In this document: positions 38,583 through 46,390 of the stretch, piece by piece
How positions within the stretch are numbered: position 1 is the first letter of the stretch
Layout of the letters: every line of letters starts with the position of its first letter
The notes under the pieces: generated by a model
Database searches by the model: none
What the model was told of the DNA's origin: nothing
What the model saw: the letters and a program-made list of their open reading frames with translations, nothing else
NCBI GenBank assembly: GCA_020161695.1
Contig: JAIUOO010000023.1
Coordinates: forward strand, 1 to 64,000
DNA length: 64,000 nt
Reading direction: 5' to 3'
Source of the DNA: Pseudomonadota bacterium
Lineage (GTDB): Bacteria; Pseudomonadota; Alphaproteobacteria; Rhizobiales; Phreatobacteraceae
Made by a program: the position numbers and the translations under genes

Positions 38583-38610
38583 TGTCACATTCGCTTGTGC
38601 CAGTCTCGTC
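38583..38610 (+). promoter_or_regulatory. Candidate ECF41-dependent promoter
   Basis: TGTCACA (38583-38589) and CGTC (38607-38610), 17 bases apart, match the promoter pattern reported for ECF41 sigma factors (TGTCACA, about 16 bases, CGTC). It lies 50 bases upstream of the carboxymuconolactone decarboxylase-like gene, which is in an operon with an ECF41 sigma gene. A GGCGAC / GTCGCC hairpin (38541-38556) lies just upstream and may end the preceding operon. Confidence 0.78.
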
Positions 38611-38660
38611 CTGGCGTCGAGGAGCCGAGAGGACCTCGACAGGACCGATGGAGAGACCGA

Positions 38661-39116
38661 ATGAAAGCCCGCCTGAACGCCTTTTCCGCTTCGCCAGCGG
38701 CGATGAAGGTGATGATGGATTTTTCGACAGCCGTGACCGCGCTCGACATCGAGCACAGCCTGCAGGAACTGGTGAAGATCCGCGCCTCGCAGATCAACGG
38801 CTGCGGTTTCTGCCTGCACATGCACACGCGCGACGCGCTGAAGCAGGGCGAGAGCGCCGAGCGCATCTTCCTGCTCGACGGCTGGCGCGAGTCGCCGCTC
38901 TACACCGAACGCGAGCGCGCCGCGCTGGCCTGGACCGAAGCGCTGACGCGGCTGCCGGGCACGGTGGTTTCCGACGATGTCTACGAGCAGGTGAAGGCGC
39001 ATTTCACGCCTGACGAGCAGGTGAAGCTGACCGTGATCATCGGTGCGATCAATACCTGGAACCGGATCAATGTCGGCTTCCAGGTGCCTCATCCCGTGAG
39101 CCGGGCAGCTGCCTGA
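38661..39116 (+). CDS. Carboxymuconolactone decarboxylase/AhpD family protein
   Basis: A 151 aa AhpD-fold protein. The redox-type motif is CGFC (Cys48, Cys51) with His55, as in alkylhydroperoxidase-like members. This type of protein is the usual target gene of ECF41 sigma factors, and here the sigma gene starts one base after its stop. The natural substrate is unknown; a role in disposing of peroxides or reactive carbonyls is a guess. The ATG at 38661 lies 50 bases after the ECF41 promoter motif. Confidence 0.9.
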   Translation: MKARLNAFSASPAAMKVMMDFSTAVTALDIEHSLQELVKIRASQINGCGFCLHMHTRDALKQGESAERIFLLDGWRESPLYTERERAALAWTEALTRLPGTVVSDDVYEQVKAHFTPDEQVKLTVIIGAINTWNRINVGFQVPHPVSRAAA

Positions 39117-39117
39117 C

Positions 39118-39990
39118 ATGAGGGGCGACGGCGAGGCGGCAGCGATCTTCGATGCGCAGCGGCCGCGGCTGGTGCGCATCGCCTACCGGATGCTTGGCTC
39201 GCTCGCCGAGGCCGAGGATGTGGTCCAGGACGCCTGGCTGCGGTGGCATCAGGCGGATCGCTCGAGCGTGCGCGACCCCGCGGCCTTCCTCGCCCGCACG
39301 GTGTCGCGGCTGTCGCTCGACGTGCTCAAATCGGCCCGGGTGAGGCGGGAGGCCTATGTCGGCCCGTGGTTGCCCGAGCCGATCCTCGTCACGGAGGCGG
39401 AGCCCGAGGACGACGTGACGCTGACGCTGATGATGGCGCTGGAGCGTCTGTCGCCGCTGGAGCGCGCCGCCTTCCTGCTCCACGACGTGTTCGGCATGCC
39501 GTTCGAGGAGGTGGCGATCGCCATCGACCGGGACGCGGCTGCCTGCCGGCAGCTCGCGGCGCGGGCGCGCACGCACGTGCGGGGCGAGCGTCCCCGCTAC
39601 CGCGTCGAGAAGGAGAAGGGACTTGCGATCGCCAGCGCTTTTCTCGATGCGTCGCGCTCCGGCGATGTCGGTGCGCTGAAGGGCCTGCTGGCGGCCGATG
39701 TCGTCCTTCACTCGGATGGCGGCGGCAAGCGCGTGTCGGCGCAGAAGCCGGTCATAGGCGAGGCGGTGGTGACGCGCTTCTACCGCCATTGGGCGGAGAA
39801 GGGCGGCTATCGAAGGCCGGCCGTGCTTCACGTCGGGCTGATCGACGGACTGCCGGGATATGTGACCGAGGAGGCCGACGGCATCCAGGTCACGGCGCTA
39901 GGCATCGAGGATGGGCGCATCGCGGCGATCTATGTCGTGCGCAATCCCGACAAGCTCCAGCGGCTGGCGGCGCAGTTCGCCCGTAGCTGA
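39118..39990 (+). CDS. ECF41-type RNA polymerase sigma factor with SnoaL-like C-terminus
   Basis: A 290 aa extracytoplasmic function sigma factor. Region 2 is at about residues 10-75 (YRMLGSLAEAEDVVQDAWLR), region 4 at about 105-155, and a SnoaL-like domain fills 165-285. Both ECF41 hallmarks are present: WLPEP at residues 84-88 in the linker and DGGGK at 200-204 in the C-terminal domain. ECF41 proteins have no separate anti-sigma factor; the C-terminal domain controls activity. It is coupled to the CMD gene and probably transcribes its own operon. Confidence 0.94.
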   Translation: MRGDGEAAAIFDAQRPRLVRIAYRMLGSLAEAEDVVQDAWLRWHQADRSSVRDPAAFLARTVSRLSLDVLKSARVRREAYVGPWLPEPILVTEAEPEDDVTLTLMMALERLSPLERAAFLLHDVFGMPFEEVAIAIDRDAAACRQLAARARTHVRGERPRYRVEKEKGLAIASAFLDASRSGDVGALKGLLAADVVLHSDGGGKRVSAQKPVIGEAVVTRFYRHWAEKGGYRRPAVLHVGLIDGLPGYVTEEADGIQVTALGIEDGRIAAIYVVRNPDKLQRLAAQFARS

Positions 39991-40088
39991 AACATGACCC
40001 GAAGCAGTGGAAACATCGCAGCGGCGGCGCGGCATGGCGGGGTAATCGTCCACCGGTAGAGGCATGGCGACCCACAGGGGAGATCGTC

Positions 40089-40892
40089 ATGACCGCCGCC
40101 CGCTTCGCCCTCGTCCCCGTCTTCGCGCTCGTCGCATTCGCGCCGGCCTCCGCGCAGCAGCCGAGCTTGCCGCCCGGTATTCCGCCGTCTGTCGGGCAGG
40201 AGATCGACCGGGCGCTGTCGCAGGTGCCGGGAAGCGCGCGTGGCCGGGCCGGTGCGCCTACGGTCGGCGCCGAGGTCGATGCGATGATCAGCGGCGCGCG
40301 CGCCGGCCGCCCGGCGGCATCCCGCCAGGTGGCGGTGGCCTTCACGAACCGCACGCCCCACAAGGCGCTGGTCGTCCAGTTCACGCAGGTCGGCCGTCCG
40401 GACTGGGGCGCCAACCGCCTCGTCCGCGAGCGCTTCAACGCCGGGGCGACCATGCGCTGGCGCGTCAATGGCCCGGATTGCCGCTACGACGTGCGGATCA
40501 CCTTCGAGGAGGGCAATGAGTTCGTCCGCCTCGACCATGACTTCTGCGCGCAGGAGAAGATCGAGATCACCGCCATCGACGCACCGGCGGCCGTCATGCC
40601 GGCGCGCGACGCCGTTGCCCTCTACCGGGTGGTCAACCCGACCGATCGCGTCGTCTCGGTGCTGCGCGTGACGCCGTCGGGCGCCGGCCGGCCCGGTCCC
40701 GACCTGCTCGGCGAATGGGTGATGATGAAGGGCGACCACTATACCGGCCGCGTCGCCCGCGGCGGCCAGTGCCTCTACGACATCCGTATCGGCTTCAATC
40801 CCGAGGAGACGCAGACCGCGACCATCGCACGGCAGAACCTGTGCGAGACCTCGGAGATCGTCGTTCCGGCCCGCGCAACGACGGGTGGATGA
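40089..40892 (+). CDS. Exported protein with an internal duplication
   Basis: A 267 aa exported protein with a signal peptide ending near residue 22 (ASAQQ), a Pro/Ala-rich linker, and two similar beta-rich repeats at about residues 82-162 and 176-260. Each repeat has a Cys-x-Tyr-Asp-x-Arg-Ile core (CRYDVRITF at 131, CLYDIRIGF at 228) and a second cysteine 22-24 residues later, probably a disulfide. I do not recognise the family. It stands alone between the ECF41 operon and the DUF3126-type gene. Confidence 0.8.
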   Translation: MTAARFALVPVFALVAFAPASAQQPSLPPGIPPSVGQEIDRALSQVPGSARGRAGAPTVGAEVDAMISGARAGRPAASRQVAVAFTNRTPHKALVVQFTQVGRPDWGANRLVRERFNAGATMRWRVNGPDCRYDVRITFEEGNEFVRLDHDFCAQEKIEITAIDAPAAVMPARDAVALYRVVNPTDRVVSVLRVTPSGAGRPGPDLLGEWVMMKGDHYTGRVARGGQCLYDIRIGFNPEETQTATIARQNLCETSEIVVPARATTGG

Positions 40893-40978
40893 GTTCCCTT
40901 CAGTCGGCTGTCGCCTTTGACTTGTAGCCCCCGGCCGTGGCACACGGCCCGCTCACCGACAGGATTTGGAGACGGGCC

Positions 40979-41194
40979 GTGGACAGGACCGAGATCACGA
41001 AGCTGCAGGACTATCTGCGCCGCAAGTTCGGCAACGACACCATCAAGCTGCAGCCCAACATGCGGCGCAAGGAGATGGTCGAAGTGATGATCGGCGACGA
41101 GCAGATCGGCACGCTCTACAAGGACGTGGACGAGGGCGAGACCTCCTACACGGTGACCATCTCGATCCTCGACATCGACCTCGACGAGGCGTGA
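40979..41194 (+). CDS. DUF3126 family protein
   Basis: A 71 aa protein of the small alphaproteobacterial DUF3126 family: EITKLQDYLRRKFGND at the start, a MEVMIG-like VEVMIGDEQIGTLYKDVDEG core and SILDIDLDEA at the end. Function is unknown. GTG 40979 is chosen because the family starts there and TTGGAGACGG precedes it at normal spacing; the longer reading from 40937 adds unrelated residues. Confidence 0.85.
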   Translation: MDRTEITKLQDYLRRKFGNDTIKLQPNMRRKEMVEVMIGDEQIGTLYKDVDEGETSYTVTISILDIDLDEA

Positions 41195-41322
41195 GGCATT
41201 GAGGGCCGGGCGTTAACCGCTTCTTAAGGAAGTGAGTTCCGGCCCTTAACAGAACCTTACCGACGCGCTACCGATTGGGACGCCGCCATGTGGCTTACGT
41301 CCCGTCAGTCGAGTACCGCGTC

Positions 41323-41643
41323 ATGTCCGCGCAAAGCCTGCAGCTCTTCCATTCGCTCGCCCTCGGTTTCGCCGTTTCCGGACTGCTCGTCGCGCTCTAC
41401 CGGACGCTTGCCGACAAGCCCGCGAGCTTCCGCCTGCTGCAGGCCGGCGGCTTCGGCGCGGTACTGGCCGTGCCGTTCCTCGCCTTCGCGGCCCCCGCGA
41501 TCATCGTGCGCAACACGATCCGCGGCCGCCGCATCGAGAACCGGCGCTTCGAGTTCGTGTTCCTGGCGACCACGCTGGCGCTGTTCTGGAGCCTGATGTC
41601 CGGCCGCGTCGTGACGATGGTTGCCCGCTCCTTCGGGCTTTGA
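41323..41643 (+). CDS. Small membrane protein (DUF6949-like)
   Basis: A 106 aa protein with three hydrophobic segments (about residues 9-25, 37-58 and 78-97) and a basic loop (RNTIRGRRIENRRFEF) between the last two. It resembles small conserved membrane proteins of Hyphomicrobiales; the DUF6949 name is a tentative match. ATG 41323 is chosen over a TTG at 41275. The upstream DNA (41210-41275) is relatively AT-rich with repeated TTAA and may hold its promoter. Confidence 0.75.
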   Translation: MSAQSLQLFHSLALGFAVSGLLVALYRTLADKPASFRLLQAGGFGAVLAVPFLAFAAPAIIVRNTIRGRRIENRRFEFVFLATTLALFWSLMSGRVVTMVARSFGL

Positions 41644-41720
41644 TCCCGGCCGAACGCCCCTGACACTCCCTGTCAGCGGGGCAGGCGCAGACTGACCCCG
41701 TCACTCACGGGGAAGTTCCC

Positions 41721-42230
41721 ATGCCGATCAGCGCCGCCCATCTCGACGCCCGCACCGCGACCCGCGACGGCCGGCACGATTTCGACTTCCTGCTGGGCGC
41801 CTGGACAGTGCGGCATCGCCGCCTCAGGACACGGCTCGCCGGTGACACGGCCTGGGACGATTTCGACGGCACCTGCGCCGCGCTGCCGGTTCTGGGGGGC
41901 CTCGGCAATCTCGACGACAACCTCCTCAACCTGCCGGACGGCGCCTACCGCGCCGCGACGCTGCGCGCCTATCACGTCGAGGAGCGCTGCTGGTCGATCT
42001 GGTGGCTGGACGCGCGCCGCACGGCGATCGACCCGCCGGTGCGCGGCACGTTCGAGGACGGCGTCGGCGTGTTCCATGGCGACGACGCGCTGGACGGGCG
42101 GCCGGTGAAGGTGCGTTTCGTCTGGTCGGACATCACCCCGCATTCGGCGCGGTGGGAGCAGGCCTTTTCCGGCGACGACGGTGCGAACTGGGAGGTCAAC
42201 TGGGTCATGGATTTCCGGCGGGTCGCGTGA
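41721..42230 (+). CDS. Uncharacterised lipocalin-like protein
   Basis: A 169 aa cytoplasmic protein with no signal peptide. The opening HDFDFLLGAWTVRHRRL and the later ERCWSIWWLDAR, VRGTFEDGVGVF and VRFVWSDITPHSARWEQAFS give a beta-barrel-like alternation reminiscent of DUF1579-type proteins of unknown function. No catalytic motif is evident. The ATG at 41721 follows GGGGAAG. Confidence 0.75.
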   Translation: MPISAAHLDARTATRDGRHDFDFLLGAWTVRHRRLRTRLAGDTAWDDFDGTCAALPVLGGLGNLDDNLLNLPDGAYRAATLRAYHVEERCWSIWWLDARRTAIDPPVRGTFEDGVGVFHGDDALDGRPVKVRFVWSDITPHSARWEQAFSGDDGANWEVNWVMDFRRVA

Positions 42231-42294
42231 GGGCGGCCCCGCTTCTCAGCAGGCGGCGGCCGTGCCATAGCTCGGCCACCAGCGGAGGAAGCCC

Positions 42295-42825
42295 ATGCCC
42301 ATCTATGCGATCGACGGCATCAAGCCGGTCCTGCCCGAAGGGGACCGCTATTTCGTCGCCCCCGACGCCCACGTGATCGGCAATGTCCGCCTCGGCGCGG
42401 ATGTCGGCATCTGGTTCGGCGCGGTGATCCGCGGCGACAACGAGCCCATCGAGATCGGCGAGCGCACCAATATCCAGGAAATGTGCATGCTGCACACCGA
42501 TCCCGGCGCACCCATGACCATCGGTGCGGATTGCACGATCGGCCACAAGGTGATCCTGCACGGCTGCGTCATCGGTTCGTCGACGCTGATCGGCATGGGC
42601 TCGACCATCCTCAACCGCGCGCGGATCGGCAACAACTGCCTCGTCGGAGCGAATTCGCTTGTCACCGAGGGCAAGGAATTTCCCGACAATTCGCTGATCG
42701 TCGGCGCTCCCGCCCGCGCCGTGCGAACGCTGGACGAGGCGGCCATTGCGCGCCTGAAGGTCTCGGCCGCGCATTACGTGCAGAACGCCTACCGGTTCAA
42801 GAAGGGCCTGACGCCGGTCGGGTGA
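42295..42825 (+). CDS. Gamma carbonic anhydrase family protein
   Basis: A 176 aa left-handed beta-helix protein built from hexapeptide repeats. The three zinc-ligand histidines of gamma carbonic anhydrases are present: His67 (MLHTDP), His84 (IGHKVI) and His89 (LHGC). Many bacterial members of this length (YrdA/PaaY type) lack the acidic loop of Cam and their activity is unproven. A strong AGCGGAGGAA site precedes ATG 42295. The isomerase gene starts 4 bases after its stop. Confidence 0.9.
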   Translation: MPIYAIDGIKPVLPEGDRYFVAPDAHVIGNVRLGADVGIWFGAVIRGDNEPIEIGERTNIQEMCMLHTDPGAPMTIGADCTIGHKVILHGCVIGSSTLIGMGSTILNRARIGNNCLVGANSLVTEGKEFPDNSLIVGAPARAVRTLDEAAIARLKVSAAHYVQNAYRFKKGLTPVG

Positions 42826-42829
42826 CGCC

Positions 42830-43435
42830 ATGACGATGCCGGCTGTCGACTTCTTCTACGAATTCGCCTCGACCTATTCCTATCCTGCGGCCATGCGGAT
42901 CGGGGCGGTGGCGGAAGCGGCCGGCGTCTCCCTCCGGTGGCGGCCGTTCCTGCTCGGGCCGATCTTCACGGAAGCGGGCTGGACCACGTCCCCGTTCAAC
43001 CTGATCCTCGCCAAGGGGCGGAACATGTGGCGCGACCTCGAACGGACCACGGAGGCCATGGGCCTGCCGTTCCGCCGGCCCGACCCATTCCCGCAGAACA
43101 GCCTTCTCGCTGCGCGGATCGCGACGGCGCTGCCGGATGACGGCAAGCGGGCGGCGTTCTCGAAGCAGGTCTATCGCGCCGAGTTCGGCGAGGGGCTATC
43201 GATTGCCGATGCCGAGGTGCTGGGCGCGATCCTGAAGCGGCTGGGCGTGGAGCCTGCGCCGCTGATCGTCGCGGCAGGCTCGGAGGCGAACAAGCAGGCG
43301 TTGCGCGCGACGACCGACGAGGCCAAAGCGAAGGGCCTCTACGGTGCGCCGAGCATCGTCACCGCGGACGGCGAGCTGTTCTGGGGCAATGACCGGATCG
43401 AGCAGGCGGTCGAATGGGCCAAGACGCACGCCTGA
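42830..43435 (+). CDS. 2-hydroxychromene-2-carboxylate isomerase family protein
   Basis: A 201 aa thioredoxin-fold protein of the kappa-class GST / HCCA isomerase family. Landmarks are VDFFYEFASTYSYPAAMRIG near residues 4-23, RWRPFLLGPIFTEAGW, and GLYGAPSIVTADGELFWGNDRI near the end. HCCA isomerase acts with glutathione in naphthalene breakdown, but most members outside such operons have unknown substrates. It is coupled to the carbonic anhydrase-like gene upstream. Confidence 0.88.
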   Translation: MTMPAVDFFYEFASTYSYPAAMRIGAVAEAAGVSLRWRPFLLGPIFTEAGWTTSPFNLILAKGRNMWRDLERTTEAMGLPFRRPDPFPQNSLLAARIATALPDDGKRAAFSKQVYRAEFGEGLSIADAEVLGAILKRLGVEPAPLIVAAGSEANKQALRATTDEAKAKGLYGAPSIVTADGELFWGNDRIEQAVEWAKTHA

Positions 43436-43471
43436 TCTCGCGCGCCGGCGCATGCGTCATCCTGAAAAGGT

Positions 43472-43505
43472 GACGGCCGGCCCTCGTTCTGAGGTACCGG
43501 CCGTC
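43472..43505. terminator. Hairpin between convergent genes
   Basis: Perfect 9-bp arms (GACGGCCGG at 43472-43480 and CCGGCCGTC at 43497-43505) with a 16-base loop. It lies between the isomerase gene and the convergent BTLCP gene and could end both. No long T-run follows on either strand. Confidence 0.45.
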
Positions 43506-43572
43506 TATCGCGAACCCGGTCTGGGGACGGGGAGGGGTGGGACGTGACCGAGGACGCGAATTCCTGAAATCG

Positions 43573-44208
43573 TTACTGGGTGGCGACCGCGGCGGGAGCC
43601 GATGCCGGGCCGATGGTGACCCAACGATCGGGATCGGCCTCGGACTGGCGCTTCACGAAGCGGTAGCCGGTCTGGCTCCAGAGGCGGATTTCGTCCGTCT
43701 CGTTGTCCAGGATGTAGTCGCCGCGGTCCGTGCGGACCGTGAGGATGGCGTGGCCGTCGCCCTTGCGGTCGCGGACGACGGTGATGAGCAGGGCGCTGGC
43801 CGGAAAGCCGGCGCGGATCAGCATCTGCTTCTTCAGGAGGACATAGTCCTCGCAATCGCCCTTGCCCGAGATCGGATAGGTCCAGTGCTCCTCGACGCCG
43901 TACTGATCCATGTCGGTCACCGGCTCGACGGCGGTGTTCACATGGGCATTGATGCGGGTCAGCGCGGCCCAGTTGGCGCGGTCCGAGCGCACCAGTTCGA
44001 TCTGCGTCGGGCGTGCCCGGCAGTCGGCCGGAAAGTCGCGGCAGAACTGACGCCAGCCGATCGGCGCCGATGTCGCGCCCATTTCCCCGAGAAAAGCTGC
44101 CTGGCGCTGCTGCGCCGCGGCTTCCGAAATCGGCAGCGAAACAAGGAGGCCGGCGACCAGCGCACCTGCCAAACCCCAGTTCGACCAGCCGGTCGCCCCA
44201 CCCTGCAT
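43573..44208 (-). CDS. Bacterial transglutaminase-like cysteine peptidase (BTLCP)
   Basis: A 211 aa exported protein of the DUF920/BTLCP family. A signal peptide ends near residue 33 (SEAAAQ). The catalytic core has Cys in GKGDCEDYVLLKKQML, His in DGHAILTVRT and Asp in YILDNETDEI. Some members (LapG) are periplasmic proteases that cleave surface adhesins under c-di-GMP control, but LapD-like partners are not adjacent. ATG 44208 was preferred; ATG 44238 adds ten residues before the signal peptide. Confidence 0.87.
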   Translation of the reverse strand: MQGGATGWSNWGLAGALVAGLLVSLPISEAAAQQRQAAFLGEMGATSAPIGWRQFCRDFPADCRARPTQIELVRSDRANWAALTRINAHVNTAVEPVTDMDQYGVEEHWTYPISGKGDCEDYVLLKKQMLIRAGFPASALLITVVRDRKGDGHAILTVRTDRGDYILDNETDEIRLWSQTGYRFVKRQSEADPDRWVTIGPASAPAAVATQ

Positions 44209-44238
44209 TGACGTGTCCCTCCGTCGATGACCGGACAC

Positions 44239-44569
44239 TGGCAGGCGGCTTTTGCGGCGCGCTGAAACCGATCGGTGAAAGGCGAGGGATTTGGGTCAGG
44301 GTTCGTTCAGGTTGACGGCGCGTGGATTCACCACGGCGGATCGCGATCTGATTCAGGGAAAACGCGCAAGTATTTGAAATGGTGAGGCAATCGGCGGTTC
44401 AATACTCTTGGTCGGTTTGCGCGGCGTTACGATCGGCGCGGCGGCGGCCGGCGATCCGTTAATCGCGGAGCGGGGATTGCCGAGGGTGGTTTACCCGCGC
44501 TTCAGCACATCGCGAGCTTGCCGCGACGAAGGCTTTTGGGGATGGGTCGGGATTGGCCGCCGGGGCCGG
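44239..44569. other. Intergenic region, no gene seen
   Basis: About 330 bases between the BTLCP start and the end of the PilZ gene. It is slightly less GC-rich than the coding DNA, with no open frame that looks coded, no strong hairpin with a T-run and no repeat found elsewhere in the window. It should contain the BTLCP promoter. Confidence 0.5.
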
Positions 44570-45238
44570 TCAGTTCGGGAACAGGACCGGCTCGGGATCG
44601 GCCTTCAGGTCCGCGCCGAGCTCCTGGCCGAGCGCGATGATCGTCTCGATCGGCTGCTGGCGGGAGAACTCCACCGCCACGCCCTTGTCGAGAATGCGCA
44701 CGACACGCGCCATCGTGCGCGAGATCTGCACGATGTCGCCGGCCTTGAGGCCATCGGCGCCGCCGATGGCCGCGCCCGACAGCGAGATGTCGAGAACGCG
44801 CACCGGCACCTTTTCGCCGACCGGCGTGGTGATGGTGGTGAAGGGGTTGCGCGGAATGACGCGCTCGTGCCGCCGGTCCTCCGGCAGGCCGAGGATCTGG
44901 CGGTTGGCGAGCCAGGTCAGCTGGTCCGCCAGCTTGTCGCGCTTCCTGAGCGAGGCTTCGATGGTCATCGAGAAGCCGGTGTCGCTGACGCGGACGATCA
45001 TGCCCTCGATGCGGCCGACATGGTCGAGATAGGCGATGACCCGCTCGCCGAGCTTGCCGACGACGGGCGCGACGATGGCCGCACCACCCGGCGACATGTC
45101 CACGACCTGGCAGGGAAACTCGCGCCGGTCGGAGAGCATGAAGCGGCCGAGCACGTCCACCCGCACGCGCTGAAAGCGGCGATTTTCTTCCGACGAGGGC
45201 GCGGACAGGACTTTCGCTAGCGCTGACATGTTCGGCAA
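44570..45238 (-). CDS. Tandem PilZ domain protein
   Basis: A 222 aa cytoplasmic protein with two PilZ domains. The first has RRFQRVRVD near residue 20 and DMSPGGAAI near 48; the second has RRHERVIPR near 122 and DISLSGAAI near 149. These are the RxxxR and D/NxSxxG parts of the c-di-GMP binding site, so both domains may bind the second messenger. The output is unknown; motility and surface polysaccharide are the usual targets. An alternative ATG three codons later (45229) exists. Confidence 0.87.
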   Translation of the reverse strand: MPNMSALAKVLSAPSSEENRRFQRVRVDVLGRFMLSDRREFPCQVVDMSPGGAAIVAPVVGKLGERVIAYLDHVGRIEGMIVRVSDTGFSMTIEASLRKRDKLADQLTWLANRQILGLPEDRRHERVIPRNPFTTITTPVGEKVPVRVLDISLSGAAIGGADGLKAGDIVQISRTMARVVRILDKGVAVEFSRQQPIETIIALGQELGADLKADPEPVLFPN

Positions 45239-45315
45239 TGTTCGAGCATCGACCTGCCGAAGATTAAGGAAGGGGCGTTAACGTGTCGTTGCCATTACCG
45301 GAATCTACCGCACGA

Positions 45316-45909
45316 TCAAGCGGCATTCCCGCCCTGGATCAGCCGCAGGGCCGGGCGGTTGTCGAGAACGACGGTCGTGGGGGCGATTGCCGGGACGATT
45401 GCGGGCGCCGGCTGCCAGCTCGGCCAGAGGAGGCGAGCGCTGCCGAGCGACAGGGCGACGATCTGGTCGCGCCCCATCCAATAGGGCTGCTCGGCGACGG
45501 ATAGGCAGCCGATCATGCGTGCGCCGAGACGCGCGCGATGGACCAGCGGCAGAACCACGGCCTCGAGCGCAACGGTGCGTCCCTCGGCGGTCGCCCCGGA
45601 CATGGATATGAGCAGGCCGGCCTGCGCCGCATGGGCGTCGGACAGCGTGCGGGCGACCTGGCGGCGGTCGTCGGCCCCGAGACCGGCGAGGAAATCGGCG
45701 CCCTTCATGTCGCGGGCGAAGGTCTGGCAGATGCGCGAGCCGGCGAGGCGGTAGAAGATCTGCCCGGTGGGGTCGCGCTCCAGGATGAAGGTGTCGCCGA
45801 GTACGGAGGCGATCTCGCGCGGCTCGATTTCAGCGCGATCCGGGGCCGGGCGGCCGGCGCGCAGGCTGTTCCAGTAGGTGAAGAGCGTGCGGCTTTCGGT
45901 GTGGTGCAT
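45316..45909 (-). CDS. PAS domain protein
   Basis: A 197 aa protein with a PAS_5-type domain of the alphaproteobacterial group: LFTYWNSLRAGRPAPDRAEI near residues 9-28, FILERDPTGQIFYRLAGSRI near 42-61 and RMIGCLSVAEQPYWMGRD near 128. It has no obvious output domain, so it is probably a signalling adaptor. ATG 45909 starts the conserved region; an ATG at 45990 would add 27 unrelated residues. Confidence 0.82.
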   Translation of the reverse strand: MHHTESRTLFTYWNSLRAGRPAPDRAEIEPREIASVLGDTFILERDPTGQIFYRLAGSRICQTFARDMKGADFLAGLGADDRRQVARTLSDAHAAQAGLLISMSGATAEGRTVALEAVVLPLVHRARLGARMIGCLSVAEQPYWMGRDQIVALSLGSARLLWPSWQPAPAIVPAIAPTTVVLDNRPALRLIQGGNAA

Positions 45910-46390
45910 GGTGAGCCTCGTTGTGCCGGTTCGGGACAGGAAAGGGCTGTCCGGGCGGCTTGGGGAGAGGCTCAGCACCGGGCGTGCCATGGCGGCCGGC
46001 GAGGCGCAGGGTTAACGATCGGTCAACGAGGTAAGGTTAAGAAAGGGTTTCGATTGCGGTGCCCCGGCCGGCATGGTTGTTCAGGGGCGTTCCACGAATT
46101 CGGACCGGCGGTGTCGACTCCGCCTCCGGGCCGCTCAACTTCAAGGGCTACTTTCTCCGGGGACAGGAGGAGAGGGAGACGTGACAAACAGGACCGGTTC
46201 GCCGGTTCTGACGCTCCAGCCGGGGAGGGATCGCAAGATCTCTCCCCTTTTTTTGTCCGCGCGTCCGTTCCGGGCTCGTTTTCTCCGCGCATTCGGCCAT
46301 GCAGGGCAGCACGGCACCGCCGCCGACCTCGACTCCGCGCCACGGCTCGGCCTAGACAGGGCCTCCCGCCGGAGAAAGCGCATCCATACC
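45910..46390. other. Long regulatory gap with a structured RNA candidate
   Basis: About 480 bases between the divergent PAS and rhomboid genes. The left third is the AT-richer promoter zone (repeated GTTAA near 46010-46040). The right part holds a small hairpin (46191-46208), a strong plus-strand terminator (46222-46254) and a purine-rich AGGAGGAGAGGGAG followed by GTG at 46181. That GTG frame stays open into the rhomboid gene. Confidence 0.55.
46222..46254 (+). terminator. Strong intrinsic terminator upstream of the rhomboid gene
   Basis: An 11-bp stem (GGGGAGGGATC at 46222-46232 with GATCTCTCCCC at 46237-46247, one G-T pair) closed by a GCAA tetraloop and followed by seven T residues (46248-46254). 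It is preceded by a hairpin with a TTCG loop (46191-46208). It ends no recognised gene, so it is either the end of a small RNA or an attenuator in the rhomboid leader. Confidence 0.78.
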
